A stretch of 64,000 nucleotides of DNA, taken from assembly GCF_029873635.1 (NCBI RefSeq), contig NC_080422.1, positions 6,103,264 to 6,167,263 on the forward strand, written 5' to 3'. Source of the DNA: Malania oleifera. Taxonomy: Eukaryota; Streptophyta; Magnoliopsida; Santalales; Ximeniaceae. Made by a program: the position numbers and the translations under genes. Below are positions 1-11,096 of the stretch, one piece after another (the stretch's first letter is position 1; each line of letters starts with the position of its first letter). A model generated the notes under the pieces. It was given only the letters and a program-made list of their open reading frames with translations, did no database searches and had not been told where the DNA came from.

Positions 1-624
1 GACCGTATGTATGTATGTACATATGTATTTGGATATCGTATGAATTGGAATGGGTTTTGTGAAAATACTGGAACTATATGTTTATGTATGAAACTGTACG
101 AATTGTTTCAAATTGTATCGTATGTATAGTGTGTTGAAGTATGTAAAATGACACTGGTATGCCACACACTGATATAACCTGTTTTCTCCTTTACTGAGAG
201 GTGTCTCACCCCAAATATATATAAGTGTTTTTTAGGTCCTTCAGGTAGCCGAAACTAGCATCCTAGCATCCGGAAGCGAGGGGTGTTGTTTAGTTACTAC
301 TAGTGCCTAATAGGTATGAGTTTGTGTAGCCGGGTTGTCGTGATGGATTTTGTAGACGCCCGTAGTATGTATGGTATTCGTAGGGATGTATATCCATGTA
401 TGGTATAGACTCTTGTATGATACTGGTTATATATAAAAGACCGTATTTTGCTGCATATTTTGATGAGTATGGACGTTTGTATATATGTATATAGGGCATC
501 CGTTCACCCCACGGGGTCGGACCCTCTTTTTATGTCGTATCATGTATGTTTTAATTAATACAGAGATAGGATAGGTTACTTAAATTCACCCCTGGGTCCC
601 ATTTTCGAGTTCGGGGCGTGACAC
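1..624 (+). mobile_element. 3' part of a Ty3/gypsy-type LTR (left edge outside window)
   Basis: The box CTGAGAGGTGTCTCACCCC near 195-215 is the reverse complement of a box found in the minus-strand LTRs at about 780, 1380, 4585 and 53262, so this copy reads in the plus direction. It ends in a GGGGCGTGACA-type terminus near 620, like the GGTTGTCACA ends of related copies. No protein-coding remnant is visible. The start lies outside the window. Confidence 0.6.
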
Positions 625-2002
625 CGAGTGTCTACAAAAACCATCACAACAACCCAGATACAAAAATTCGTACCTAACAGGCACTAGCAATAGCTAACGA
701 CACCCCCCGCTTCCAAATGTTAGGGTGCTAATTACGGCTACCTGAAGGACCTGAAAAAAAACATTTGTACGTACATTCGGGGTGAGACACGTCTTAGTAA
801 GGAAGAAAGCAGGTTAAATCAGTGTGTGGCATACCAGTGTTATTTTACATAAAACATAACACCATACAATATGATACAGTTTGAAAACATTTCCATACAG
901 TTCCAGTATTTTCATAAATCCATTCTAGTACATACGATACCCAAACATACGTTCAGTATCGTCACACTAATACGCAACTATTCGATGAAACCCGAAGGGT
1001 AACGACCTGCTCCTTTTTCACATATTTTTTTTTAAAATAAATTATCATCACATTATACATCCCAGCTCAGCAGGTCACAATCCACCTGGGCCAGTGGGCA
1101 CCAGGGATATAACAAAACATACAGCAGAAGCCTACGCAGCAGAAAGTATAAAATCATATACATCTCATCATATTGTGCATAACACATACCAGAGTCACTA
1201 CAATTACTATCTCACAGTATATACATCTCAAAAATGAAATCTAGGGACAACCTCCCACAAAACCTAACTGTCCCTACCAAAAACTTACCCTTCCAAAGAG
1301 GGTAAACAACTGATCTAGATCAGCGGGGCTTTTCCCGCTCTCCTATCAGGGGCTCCTGAAAAATGTATAAGATTTAGGGGTGAGACACCTCTCAGTAAGG
1401 GAAATAAACTAATACCAGTGTGTGGCAACATGAGTATTCTGTGTTCTACATATACCATACATAACATATTCAATACTGTTTATCAAATATGGGAAAACAT
1501 ATGCATATCAACACATAGCAGAATATACTGCATTTTCATAAACATATTTCATCTCATACACTAATAATAACATAAAACAATCCTGGTAGGTTAGCTGGCT
1601 GTTGTCATGTATTACCCCCACATGACTGGGTTGTGTGGCCCGAAGGCGGGACCTGACAATGGTTGGCCGACCACTGCCAAGTCAAACAGTAGTCTGTAGG
1701 TCCGATGGGTCTACCCAGACTGGTCCGTACACCAGGGGCGATAACAGCACACTTCTTGAAAATAACCACATCGACCATCCAATCTCACACCACTCCGTAC
1801 AGCGGCGTTAACACATATATCATGATCACGAGGACCATGGACACATAGCAACGGTACCGTGCAAGTGCTAGCCTAAACCAAGCCAACCAGGTTCTGATAT
1901 CATATACATATACTAAAACCGTGATACATAAATATCTCATATCATTTATTTTCACATCAATCATATCATTTCACATATATACGTGTATCATAAAAATAAT
2001 CG

Positions 2003-2118
2003 GCCCGTACGCTGGCAAATCACATAACACAGCCCGTACGCTGGCAAATCACATAGCACAGCCCGTACGCTGGCAAATCACATAGCATGGCCCGTACACC
2101 GGCAAATCACATATACAT
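2003..2118. repeat. 29-bp tandem repeat, about four units, inside an LTR
   Basis: Units starting GCCCGTACGCTGG begin near 2003, 2032, 2061 and 2090, a constant 29-bp step. A weaker fifth copy begins near 2132. The related LTR at 53882-54100 carries its own expanded set, so the repeat belongs to the LTR family. Confidence 0.85.
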
Positions 2119-2756
2119 ATAAAAATATCTCGACCCGTACGCCGGTTTTCTATCATAGAAATCCATATCGTCCCAATTCCAAAAAAAAAACAGTATTTCA
2201 CAACATTTTTATACTCATGCCACACTAAACAAATTTTCTACGTATTCAACATATCATCATTTAAATAGTATTTTCCAAATATAAATCATATATATAAATA
2301 TATTTATTTTTCCTAAAACCAAATGCTACATATATATACATGCATTTTCTCAAAACAAACTAGTTTAGTTTATCCCCTTACCTGATTCCTAAAAAGTCCC
2401 TAAGAAAATCTTCCCCGTACCCACAAGGTTCTCAACTCAATATCCTGAAAATGAAAACTCACAGAATTAAAGTTTAGTATTTTCGTACGTACAATATTAG
2501 GGATGATTCCCAACGATCCCAATCAATACCCTGGAACTGAAAATTTTCAGTATTAAAGTTCAGTATTTTTACGCGTATATCACTTTCTTCAACTGTCAAA
2601 AATCCAAATATTGAATATAAAACTTTACCTTGGATTTGGGATGAAATCCAACTTCGTTTTCCTGACGATCCGTTCCGGCAGACTTGTAGAGAACTTCGCC
2701 AGGAGCGTCGTGGTGGCTTCGGTTTGTCGATCCGGCGTAAAACTAGCCCGGAATCG

Positions 2757-2772
2757 AAGAGAGAGAGAGTCG

Positions 2773-2810
<38 letters not shown>
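2757..2810. repeat. (GA)n microsatellite in the LTR leader
   Basis: An almost uninterrupted GA run. On the element's strand this is a CT-rich tract in the transcribed leader. Equivalent tracts sit at the same place in the LTRs at 4064-4110, 6029-6072, 8975-9020 (as CT) and 54636-54652. Confidence 0.9.
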
Positions 2811-2811
<1 letters not shown>

Positions 2812-2834
2812 ACTTCCAAAAAAAATATCAAAGT

Positions 2835-2912
2835 AAGCTTCTTGAAGAAGCTTTCCATTTCCTATATATAATAATAAACCTTAAATAAAGTAAAGCTTCT
2901 TTAAGAAGCTTT
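2835..2912 (-). promoter_or_regulatory. Heat-shock-element-like palindrome pair in an LTR promoter
   Basis: Two near-perfect inverted repeats occur: AAGCTTCTTGAAGAAGCTT at 2835-2853, and arms AAAGCTTCTT / AAGAAGCTTT at 2892-2912. They contain TTCnnGAA-type units like plant heat-shock factor sites, although the three-unit spacing is imperfect. They flank a TATATATA stretch near 2864-2872 that could be the TATA box of this minus-strand LTR. Function is inference only. Confidence 0.35.
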
Positions 2913-2927
2913 CATACTTTATATATA

Positions 2928-2967
2928 GACACACACACACACATATATATATATATACATGCTTTAA

Positions 2968-3003
<36 letters not shown>
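2928..3003. repeat. (CA)n/(TA)n microsatellites
   Basis: CACACACACACA followed by TATATATATATA near 2930-2955, then a longer TA run at about 2975-3003. Other TA runs in the window lie at 4043-4064, 5797-5826, 39282-39306 and 39472-39500. Confidence 0.85.
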
Positions 3004-3009
<6 letters not shown>

Positions 3010-3108
3010 CCTTATCATACTATTCATTTTACTTGTTAATTTAATTAATTTATTTTATTTTATTATTATTATTATTAAAAAAAAAATTTTTTTTTTTTCC
3101 AGTTACTA

Positions 3109-3225
3109 CACGAAGCTTCACAGTGATTACGTTGCCAATACGGTGTAGCTCACACTAATACGCAACTAATGAAACACGAAGCTTCACAGTGATTACGTTG
3201 CCAATACAGTGTAACTCACACCCCT
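3109..3225. repeat. 66-bp direct tandem duplication
   Basis: The block starting CACGAAGCTTCACAGTGATT occurs at 3109 and again at 3175 with few differences, so a 66-bp unit is duplicated. It lies just right of the nested LTR. Confidence 0.8.
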
Positions 3226-4040
3226 TGGTGACCAGCCGGAACACACAAGTGATATTTCACACCCTCGGATATAGAGCTGAACACTCTCACCCACAGTTTT
3301 GACACCGGTACATGGTGCAACATACGACAATTAGCTGCCACATAGCTGTTTTAGCGTACAATAATTAGCCGCCCCTAGCCGATTTCACAAAACCTGAAAT
3401 CATTTTGAAACTCATGTTTCTATACTCATCAGCGTATGGTAATTAGCCACCATATAGCTATTTTACAAAATACTTGGAACAATTACATACAACCATACAT
3501 TTCACACTTATTTGGTTTATGGAAAATCATATCGTTTTCCAATTCAAGTATACAATTTTATACAAATATGGATAATAGTCATCTCAATAATACAGTTTAA
3601 ACAAAACAAACAGTTTTCCAAACAAAGCAGAGATGATACCCGAAATCCCTAAATTTTCTCAAAAACTGTAATCCGAAAATCCCGTATTTTACCCGATAGA
3701 TTTCCGTAAATAAGTTACCAAAACATACATACGATCATAACCTACAAGCTTATCGATCCCGATTTCAAGAAGTAACTGATATAAACTGAATCCCCTTACC
3801 TTAACCTGAATTCTACTACGAACTCTACGGTCCCCAAAACTACGAACCGAGACTCCAAAACCTTTAAATCACAGTACAATATATGCTTACAACTCATACT
3901 ACTTCACATATTTCGAATCAGAAAGGAAAACCGAGCCTTACCTCGATTTTAGTCTGAAACCCGAAACTGCTTGAAACGAGATTTCGATCTGCTAGAGCAG
4001 TAACGTTGGATTTACAAATCAAGCGACGAACGATGAAGAA

Positions 4041-4077
<37 letters not shown>

Positions 4078-4380
4078 TCGAGAGAGAGATCTACAAGTTC
4101 TAGAGAGAGAGGGAGAGGATATTTGAGATTACTTAGCTCCAAAGCAACCAATTTGGATATTTATAGCCCTTTGACTCGGCCACCCTCGTCGACGAGCCTG
4201 AGGTTCCAGATTTTCCAAAATTCCCTCGGGATCTCCTCATCGACGAGACACTGAATTTCGTCGCCGAGAACAAAAAGTACTTCGTCGACGAACTCAGGCT
4301 TCGTCAACGGAGCTTGCCCAAATGACCACTTTACCCCTTTTTTGAATATTTAATTCATATATCATGGTTCGGGTTCTTAC

Positions 4381-5794
4381 ACAAATTACAGACCATAATA
4401 CAATACAAAAACAAACTCAGTCCAAACAACCATAATACGCATCCGGGGACTTCAAACATAACTTAAATACATTAGAGTTCTTGCAGACACTCACAAAAAT
4501 GGAAACTAACTATCACCCCGCCCCGGAGCTCACTAAGCTCAATCTGGAGATGGTCATGAAAAGATGATTTGTATATTGGGGTAAGACACTTCTCAGTAAG
4601 GCATATTAAGTTAATATCAGTGTGTGGCCAACATGAGTTTTAATGTATATAAAATATCATTAGTTGTGAATCAACCACAGTTATAAAATCATTCTCACAC
4701 CATACTCACACACATACACAATTATTTATAAGTGAAAGTTCCCGATGATAGGGGAGATTACAGGCCTATACATGTAGCTCCCTTATGCTCTAATACATTA
4801 TACAAGCTGATATAACTACAACTGATACTTATCAGCGTACTCGCATTTCTCAGCAAGCTCTCGGTTGGAGAGTTTACTTTGCCATAAACATTCATGCATT
4901 TTAATTCATATACAAGTACTCACACCTTTACAGTTGAAAAATATGCATATACTTCCTCAGTATAAACCAGTTCAATAAATAATAACACCATTTACATAAA
5001 TTAGCATATATGCGTAAAAGAAACTCCTTGGGACTAACACGCCATTTACTTCCCCCATGGTACGGGTTGTGCGGCTAGAAGGTTGGACTTATGCCCTAAG
5101 GGATCAACTCAGACACAGTCAAAGTAACCATTTACAAGTGCGTCTGCAGGCATCCACAACCCAGTTGCAGGTCGGATTGCTTTACCATTTCTTGATACAG
5201 AACCCAGGAAAGGTACTTCATCCTTACGTAGGCTAATCGGCTGAAGCCACCCTACACCTCTCACTACAGTGTGGGCGTACATAGCCAAATAGAAATTCCC
5301 TAACAACGGTACCGTGCTTATAATACAACTGGTCCTTAGGGTTCTTAAACCATATCATGCAAATTTGGTAATAAAAACGACATTATAACTCATTTCGTTC
5401 AAAACTTGCCATTTAATAAAACCTGGCTCCCGACCGTCAAATAAAACCTGACTCACACTCGTTAAATAAAACTGGCCCTCAGTCGTCATATCAAATCCTA
5501 GTATTTTGCAAAGGCAATTCCAGTATTTTCACAAACAATTCAGTATTTCACAACCATACCCAAATTCGGTTATACAATAAACCATATAGATTATTCACCT
5601 GCCACACGATTTCAGTATTTGAATATAATCCAATAAACAACTGAGGATTACCTCGTAGTATACTAGTTTGTAAAGTAAAACCAAGCTTTTCATCGCTCAA
5701 TTATTCAAAATATCGTATCATATATCCTATATTTGTAAATTTCATTTTGAACGGCCGGTTTTCGAAATAACCTTTGAAATCATAGTATGCATAC

Positions 5795-5831
<37 letters not shown>

Positions 5832-6022
5832 AAGTTTAATCGATTCAAACTTAATAAAAACTTGACTTAGTTTAATCCCCTTACCTATTCCTGAAAAAGA
5901 AACTGATTCCATTCAAAAAACGGAAAACCCTAGCTTTCCGATCCACTGCTAAAAACAAACTGACAAGTCAAGAAAAAGAAGGGAAAGTTATCGGAGATCG
6001 ATAACGGGCTCCGGGTGAGCCT

Positions 6023-6076
<54 letters not shown>

Positions 6077-6380
6077 GAAGTTATAAAAAAATATTCTTTG
6101 CTTAGCCCTTAAGTAAGCAAACTTGCAAGAAAACCATTGACGATTTTCCCTACACTCACAAAATCATCGAGGGTTTGACAGCTGACCCTCCCCTATTGAC
6201 TAAAACTGGTGACAGTTTTCCCAAGCTCTATAAAATCGTCGACGGTTTGGGTCCTACCAAACCAATTTCCTTTGTTTTCCTTTCTTTTCCCTTATTTCTC
6301 TATTCCTTATTTATTTTCTTTTATTTTTTCGGGTTCGATTTTCTACAATCTCTCCCCTTATAAAAATTTCGACCTCGAAA
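4381..6380 (-). mobile_element. Gypsy-type 3' LTR, minus strand
   Basis: It carries the family boxes (GGGTAAGACACTTCTCAGTAAGG near 4582, CAACGGTACCGTGC near 5304) and a 44-bp GA microsatellite at 6029-6072. After the microsatellite come TCGTCGACGG-like motifs near 6150-6245. A gypsy chromodomain remnant follows on its inner (right) side at about 6640-6870 in the same orientation. This is therefore better read as the 3' LTR of a truncated minus-strand element than as a solo LTR. Confidence 0.55.
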
Positions 6381-6639
6381 TTTGCTAATTGTTACTGATC
6401 ACATCCTTAACTCACGATCCATCTCTTCAGAAGAGTCGGTAGCCACCCACATAGCGACTTCATCCCAAGTTTATTAACTACCCTCGCTTATGGTGGATGA
6501 ATACCGTGGTTACACACAATGTCTCGGAAGATTACAATATTATACAAAACTCTCCCAAATACCATCCATATACGAAAACCATAAAAAAACTAATAATACT
6601 AAACAAACCTACCTTACACAACCTGGATACAAAACCAAA

Positions 6640-6870
6640 CACCTACCTGTCTAGTGCTGAACCTCTCTGAAAAGCTACGGGTACTTCTAAAGTATTTTTG
6701 TCTCTAATTCCCATGAATCTTCCTCCGCTGCATGATTACACCACAACACCTTCACTAATGGTATTTCCTTAGTATGCAATTCCTGTATTTTTCAATCCAG
6801 AATCTAAACTGGTACCTCCTCGTATGCCAAAGCATCCCTGATCTCCAACTGTTAAGATTATAAATTTACA
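6640..6870 (-). pseudogene. Gypsy (chromovirus) polyprotein C-terminal/chromodomain remnant
   Basis: Read on the minus strand, the segment encodes pieces resembling the end of chromovirus Pol: a YEEVPV-like stretch, an LVKVLW-like stretch and NHAAEEDSWE, the usual spacing of the chromodomain end. In-frame stops interrupt it. The domain targets integration to particular chromatin in intact elements. This copy is clearly dead. It fits as the inner neighbour of the 3' LTR on its left. Confidence 0.55.
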
Positions 6871-6898
6871 ACAATTACAAATGACAACACGATTAAGA

Positions 6899-7030
6899 AT
6901 GATTGTAGGCTAGATATCTCCGTGTTGACTTGACCTTGATTTATGCAATCTGCCTTCATTCAGCATGATTGTAGGCTAGGTATCTTCTGTGTTGACTTGG
7001 TCTTACTTTATGCAATCTGCCTTTATACGT
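6899..7030. repeat. 66-bp tandem duplication
   Basis: ATGATTGTAGGCTAG begins at 6899 and again at 6965. The two units (including TGTTGACTTG and TTTATGCAATCTGCC) differ at several positions. It lies just upstream of the copia-type LTR. Confidence 0.8.
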
Positions 7031-7106
7031 ATTTATTTTATGGTGTTAAAAAATTTATTGTGTGTTTATCTCTACATGTGTTGTCGAGCTACATGTGCGG
7101 GGGAAT

Positions 7107-8669
7107 GTTAAAATTTGATATACATTGTTAGCCCACAACCTAGGCCGACCAACTTCTCCCACAACAAACTGAACCCAAGATTTAAATTCAAATCTTCTGT
7201 GTGTGTTCGGCCGACCGGTCCTAAGCATTAGTCCACCAAACCTCTCGGGTTCTCAATTTTCAACCGTGCTAATCAGGGGTAAAATTTAATTAAACAAATT
7301 CCAAAATTCCCACTATGTCCTTAACGGTTATTTTTTTTGGGAATTCTATAAATACCCCATTTTAAAGCTTAATTATAACTTTTGATTAGCACAAAATCCT
7401 TTGAAAATTTCTTGAGCTATATTTTTCCTACTCATTCATTTGCAAGCACATATTACTCTCTCTTTGCTATTGTGAAATCTTTTGAGAGAGCTTTGAGTCT
7501 CATCTCCACTTGCAAATTATTGCACTTGGTAGATTGATTGGTTGTTATCGTGAGCATTCACATTTGTTTTCAAAAGTCCATACTCTCACATACTTATTCA
7601 CTATTTAAAATCTTTTTGAGAGTAATTCTTAAAAGTTCTTCCCATATTATTTGATTGATATATTTATTTTGGAAAAACTTTTTCATAGCTTGTGAGTCTT
7701 TGCATACTCATTGCAAGACACAAAGGCGTGCTTTTGTGTTGATTGAAAAATAATTTTTGAAGCAAATCTTCATTGCCACCTATACTTTCATTGTTTAAAA
7801 AAATATTTGTGGTAGATATTTTTCTTTGTGTGCTTTGAAATCCTTGATATATACATAAGAGTGCATTATACTTTAGCATCAAGGATCATAGTCTTTTGCA
7901 TCTCTCACATTATTACATAATACATTTGCTTTGAGAGATATAAATCCAAATACTCTATTGAGCATAAATCTTTATCATACTAGAGTGCATTGATTGAATT
8001 GTAGTACATATCTGCTTGTGTAAGAAGTAAATTTATTTGCACGCAAATTGTTACATCTTTATTGTATTCCTAGCGTGTGATCGTCGGAAGAGAATTGCAC
8101 TAGCCTGTAACGTACACCAGATTGTTTAGACCTGGTTAAGAAAGCACCGAATTGCTTAGACTCGATTAAGAAAGCACTGGATAGTTTAGACCCGATTAAG
8201 AAAATCAAGTACACCTTTCTAAGGTGTGGTTGTAAAGATTGTGGTCAACCCTTTGAATCTGACCTAGGGTATTCCCTTGCCCAGTAAGGAGAGGGTATTG
8301 TAAACGGTGACGCTTCACTCATAAGTGAGCAAAATTAGTGGAATCCTCTTACTCGTTAGCTTGAGGCGAGGATGTAGGCAAGTTTGGTCGAACCCCGATA
8401 ACATTTTTGGTGTCTAATTTTAATTTCCGTAATTTAATTCCTACACTTGAATGTTTATGTTTTATCATTGTGTATGATTGTGAATTACTGGGCCTGCTAT
8501 ATGTGCTTTGAATATTTGCTCAATTAATTGCTCGGGGAATTGAGACTGCTTTAGAAAGATCCTAGGTTGTGTATTATTGATTAAAATTTGAACATAATCT
8601 AAGAAGGATGATTTTTTAAATACCCAATTCACCCCCCTCTTGGGAATATACCATGTAGTAACCTAAACA
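7107..8669 (+). mobile_element. Copia-type 3' LTR (SIRE-like), plus strand
   Basis: A polypurine tract (GTGCGGGGGAA) ends at 7106 and the LTR starts TGTTAAAATTTGATATACAT. A CTATAAATACCCC TATA box lies near 7347-7359. The right end holds the CCCAATTCACCCCCCTCTTGGG block near 8620-8641, common near the end of SIRE/Maximus-type LTRs, and finishes CCTAAACA near 8669. A second, shorter copy of the same polypurine tract and LTR start occurs at about 41535-41640. No flanking duplication is seen. Confidence 0.55.
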
Positions 8670-11096
8670 ATTATGAGAATTAAATAACAAAGAAATGAGG
8701 GGAAAAATAAAATTTTAAAGGGAATGTAGCAGGGTATCCGTTCGTCGACGAAGAGTCTTCTTATGCTCATTGACGTGGACGCGTGTCTCGTCGACGAGAG
8801 TTTACTGAGGGGCTATTTTCAGGGCCTGAAATTCGTCGATGAGGGTAATGAGTTCGTTGACGATCTCCCTTCTTGGACTCGTTGACGAGGTGACGTGGCT
8901 TATCGACATGGCCACGTGGCAAAAGGTCTATAAATAGCTAAAAAACGACGTTTCAATGAGAAATTTTATTTTCTCTCTATTTTTTTCTCTCTCCTGCTCG
9001 GTTTCTCTCCTCTTCTCTCTAGATTTCTCGTCTTGTTACTCTCCGGTTTGACGATCAGAAGTTGCCACGTTGATCCTGGGGAGTTTCTCTACAAGTCTAC
9101 TGGAATAGATTGTTAATTGGGGCAACTTGGGTACCATCCCAAAATCAGGGTAAGTAGATTATTTAGGTATTTTCAGTATTAGTAGGCTTATTTGAGTCCA
9201 AATTTTGTATTATAGGAAAATCTACTAGAGTTTTGTGGAATAAAACTAGGGTATTATATTTTCAGGGATAAGGTGTTTTGGGATCCTGCAGGCATGGTCT
9301 GAGGACCCCAGTGGATATTCTTCCAAGAGCCCAGATAAATTATAGTTTAGAAAATTACGAGTATGAAGGTTCGGGAAATTTAGTTGATTTATTGAAAATA
9401 GGATTATATGCATTATTTCAGAATTTTGGGGATAGTACGTCGTGAATGTGAGAATAGAGTTGGAGGCGAGCCTCCCACCTAGTTAGGTTAGAGAAATATG
9501 TTATGTTAGGGATGTTAGAATATTTATTTATAAATTATATGTTTTCCAGATTAGTATTCAGCTTGAAAATTATTTGTATATTAGAAAATATAGTAGCAGT
9601 ATATGAGATATTTATTTATGTAGTTGTGTGGCATGAGACAGTATTAGATCAATATATGAAATATACGACTTCCAGATTATTATGTTTTATGGTATCTAAG
9701 CAGAAATATGTTTATAAGACCTTATCAAAACAGTACAGAAACAATCTAGTTTTTAGATTGATATGATTTATATTATTATGCAGAGATATGTTTTATCATA
9801 TTTTACAAGAGTATGGATTACAGTGTTTATACAGATAGATATTTTATAGCATATGTAGATTACCATGATTTTTCAAAATACTAAAAACATAACACTATGT
9901 TATTATAGTTTATACAACTCAGATAATACAGTATTTTCATATCAGTTTTTGATGTTATGGTTATTTTCTATAACACTATGGTATTACATTTTACACAGTA
10001 CAGATATTACAGTATATTCAAGATTAGCTTTCAGTGTTATGGTTATTTTGGAATCATGATTAAATAGTAAGGTAATTATGTATATCAATACTATATAGTA
10101 TCAGACTCTGATGAATCAGTTTAGTAAATATTCAGCTATCAGAGCACGGTACCGTTGCTATTACAAGATTATAGTGCAACCACACATCTTAGATAGTGTG
10201 TGGAAGGTTTCTGTCAACCGTACCTGGAGGGATTGCAAACTCCCCAGAAGACTGGGTTGAGGTGGCCGATTTGACGAGGTAGTTACTAGTTCTGTGCCTA
10301 GGAGTGGTTGCAGTTTGGCCGGGTTGAGGATTGGTAGAGTTACAATTGACTAATTTGGTAGGCCAACCAAGATTAAGTCCCGCCTACGGGCCGCACAACC
10401 CTGTCATGAGGGGTTAAATCATGACGTGTAGTTTTCCAGGGTAAACATCTCAATTATATATATGTATACAAATTTACAGAATATCAGCAGATATAGTATG
10501 ATACTAGAAGTATGAAAAGTAGAAAACTTAGATAACACAATTATACCTTAAACTATGATAGATGCAAGTTATATTATATATTGTTTTACTAGTTTTTATA
10601 GTTTCAGATATTATCAGTATAGTATTTATGAAACTTAGTTGTCACATACTAGTAATAACATATTTCCTCTTACTAAGCATTGTCTCATTCCAGTGATTTA
10701 ATATTTTTCAGGTGATCCAGTTAGGTTAGCGGATCAGGTTCGCAGATAGAGAAGACGAGTACATTACCCTATCTGCTGGGTAAGTGTATATAGGAGATAG
10801 TATTTTTGAGTAGATGATATTGGGATGATGTGTACGCAGTATTTTTGAGTAGATGATACTGGGATGATGTGTACACATGTGTGTATGGTTGGGATGAGTT
10901 ACTAAAATTCTGGCATTGTTTATATGGATAGACAATTTTATGTTTTTCCGCTACATAGGTGTGTAATATAATCAAGTTTCCTCAGTGCTCACTTGGGACC
11001 TGAGATGTTATAACACATTATACAGGAGTGACAAAATGTTATGTTATACAATTTATTTAAAAAAAAAATGGCATAGATTTTTCGGGTTGTTGCACA
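8670..11096 (+). mobile_element. Gypsy-type solo LTR, plus strand, about 2.4 kb
   Basis: This is the opposite-strand relative of the LTRs at 1002-3100 and 52882-55022. It has a cluster of TCGTCGACGA-like motifs at 8745-8900, a CTATAAATAG TATA box near 8929-8938, a CT-rich leader at 8970-9030, and a conserved CACGGTACCGTTGCTA box near 10145. A block near 10375-10420 (CCCGCCTACGGGCCGCACAA) is the complement of a block in the other LTRs. It ends in TTCGGGTTGTTGCACA at 11096. Small ORFs inside it are not credible genes. The first few bases appear lost against the preceding copia LTR. Confidence 0.65.

Larger units (their letters stand above)
1002..3100 (-). mobile_element. Gypsy-type solo LTR nested in an older LTR
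   Basis: This aligns by eye along most of its length with the solo LTR at 52882-55022. Shared blocks include the AACGACCTGCT-like start, the GGTGAGACACCTCTCAGTAAGG box near 1378, the TAGCAACGGTACCGTGC box near 1847, the CCCGTACGCTGGCAAATCACA tandem repeats, and the block around 2665-2740 leading into a GA microsatellite. Its 3' part (2815-3100) differs from the later copy and contains two inverted repeats built on AAGCTTCTT. No internal coding region remains. Confidence 0.65.
625..4380 (-). mobile_element. Gypsy-type LTR, minus strand, split by a younger LTR
   Basis: The outer parts (about 625-1001 and 3101-4380) look like one LTR split by the copy at about 1002-3100, because the string CACACTAATACGCAACTA occurs on both sides (966 and 3151). 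The right part holds the LTR promoter on the minus strand: a TATA box (CTATAAATA, complement near 4157-4167), a TC-rich leader (GA repeat at 4064-4110 on plus), then several copies of the palindrome TCGTCGACGA or close variants at 4180-4310. It ends near 4380 in a GGGTTCTTACACA terminus. Borders are approximate because no clean target duplication was found. Confidence 0.6.

Noticed and set aside
290-499. Short ORF (69 aa) near the left edge
   Set aside because: It lies in LTR sequence, is low-complexity (Tyr-rich from TATG words) and has no family resemblance.
2003-2145. Regular repeats considered as a CRISPR array
   Set aside because: The repeat units are contiguous with no unique spacers, the genome is a plant, and the array is shared with other LTRs.
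9503-10059. Hydrophobic ORFs that look like membrane proteins
   Set aside because: AT-rich LTR sequence yields runs of Leu, Ile, Phe and Tyr by chance. Related LTRs do not keep these frames.
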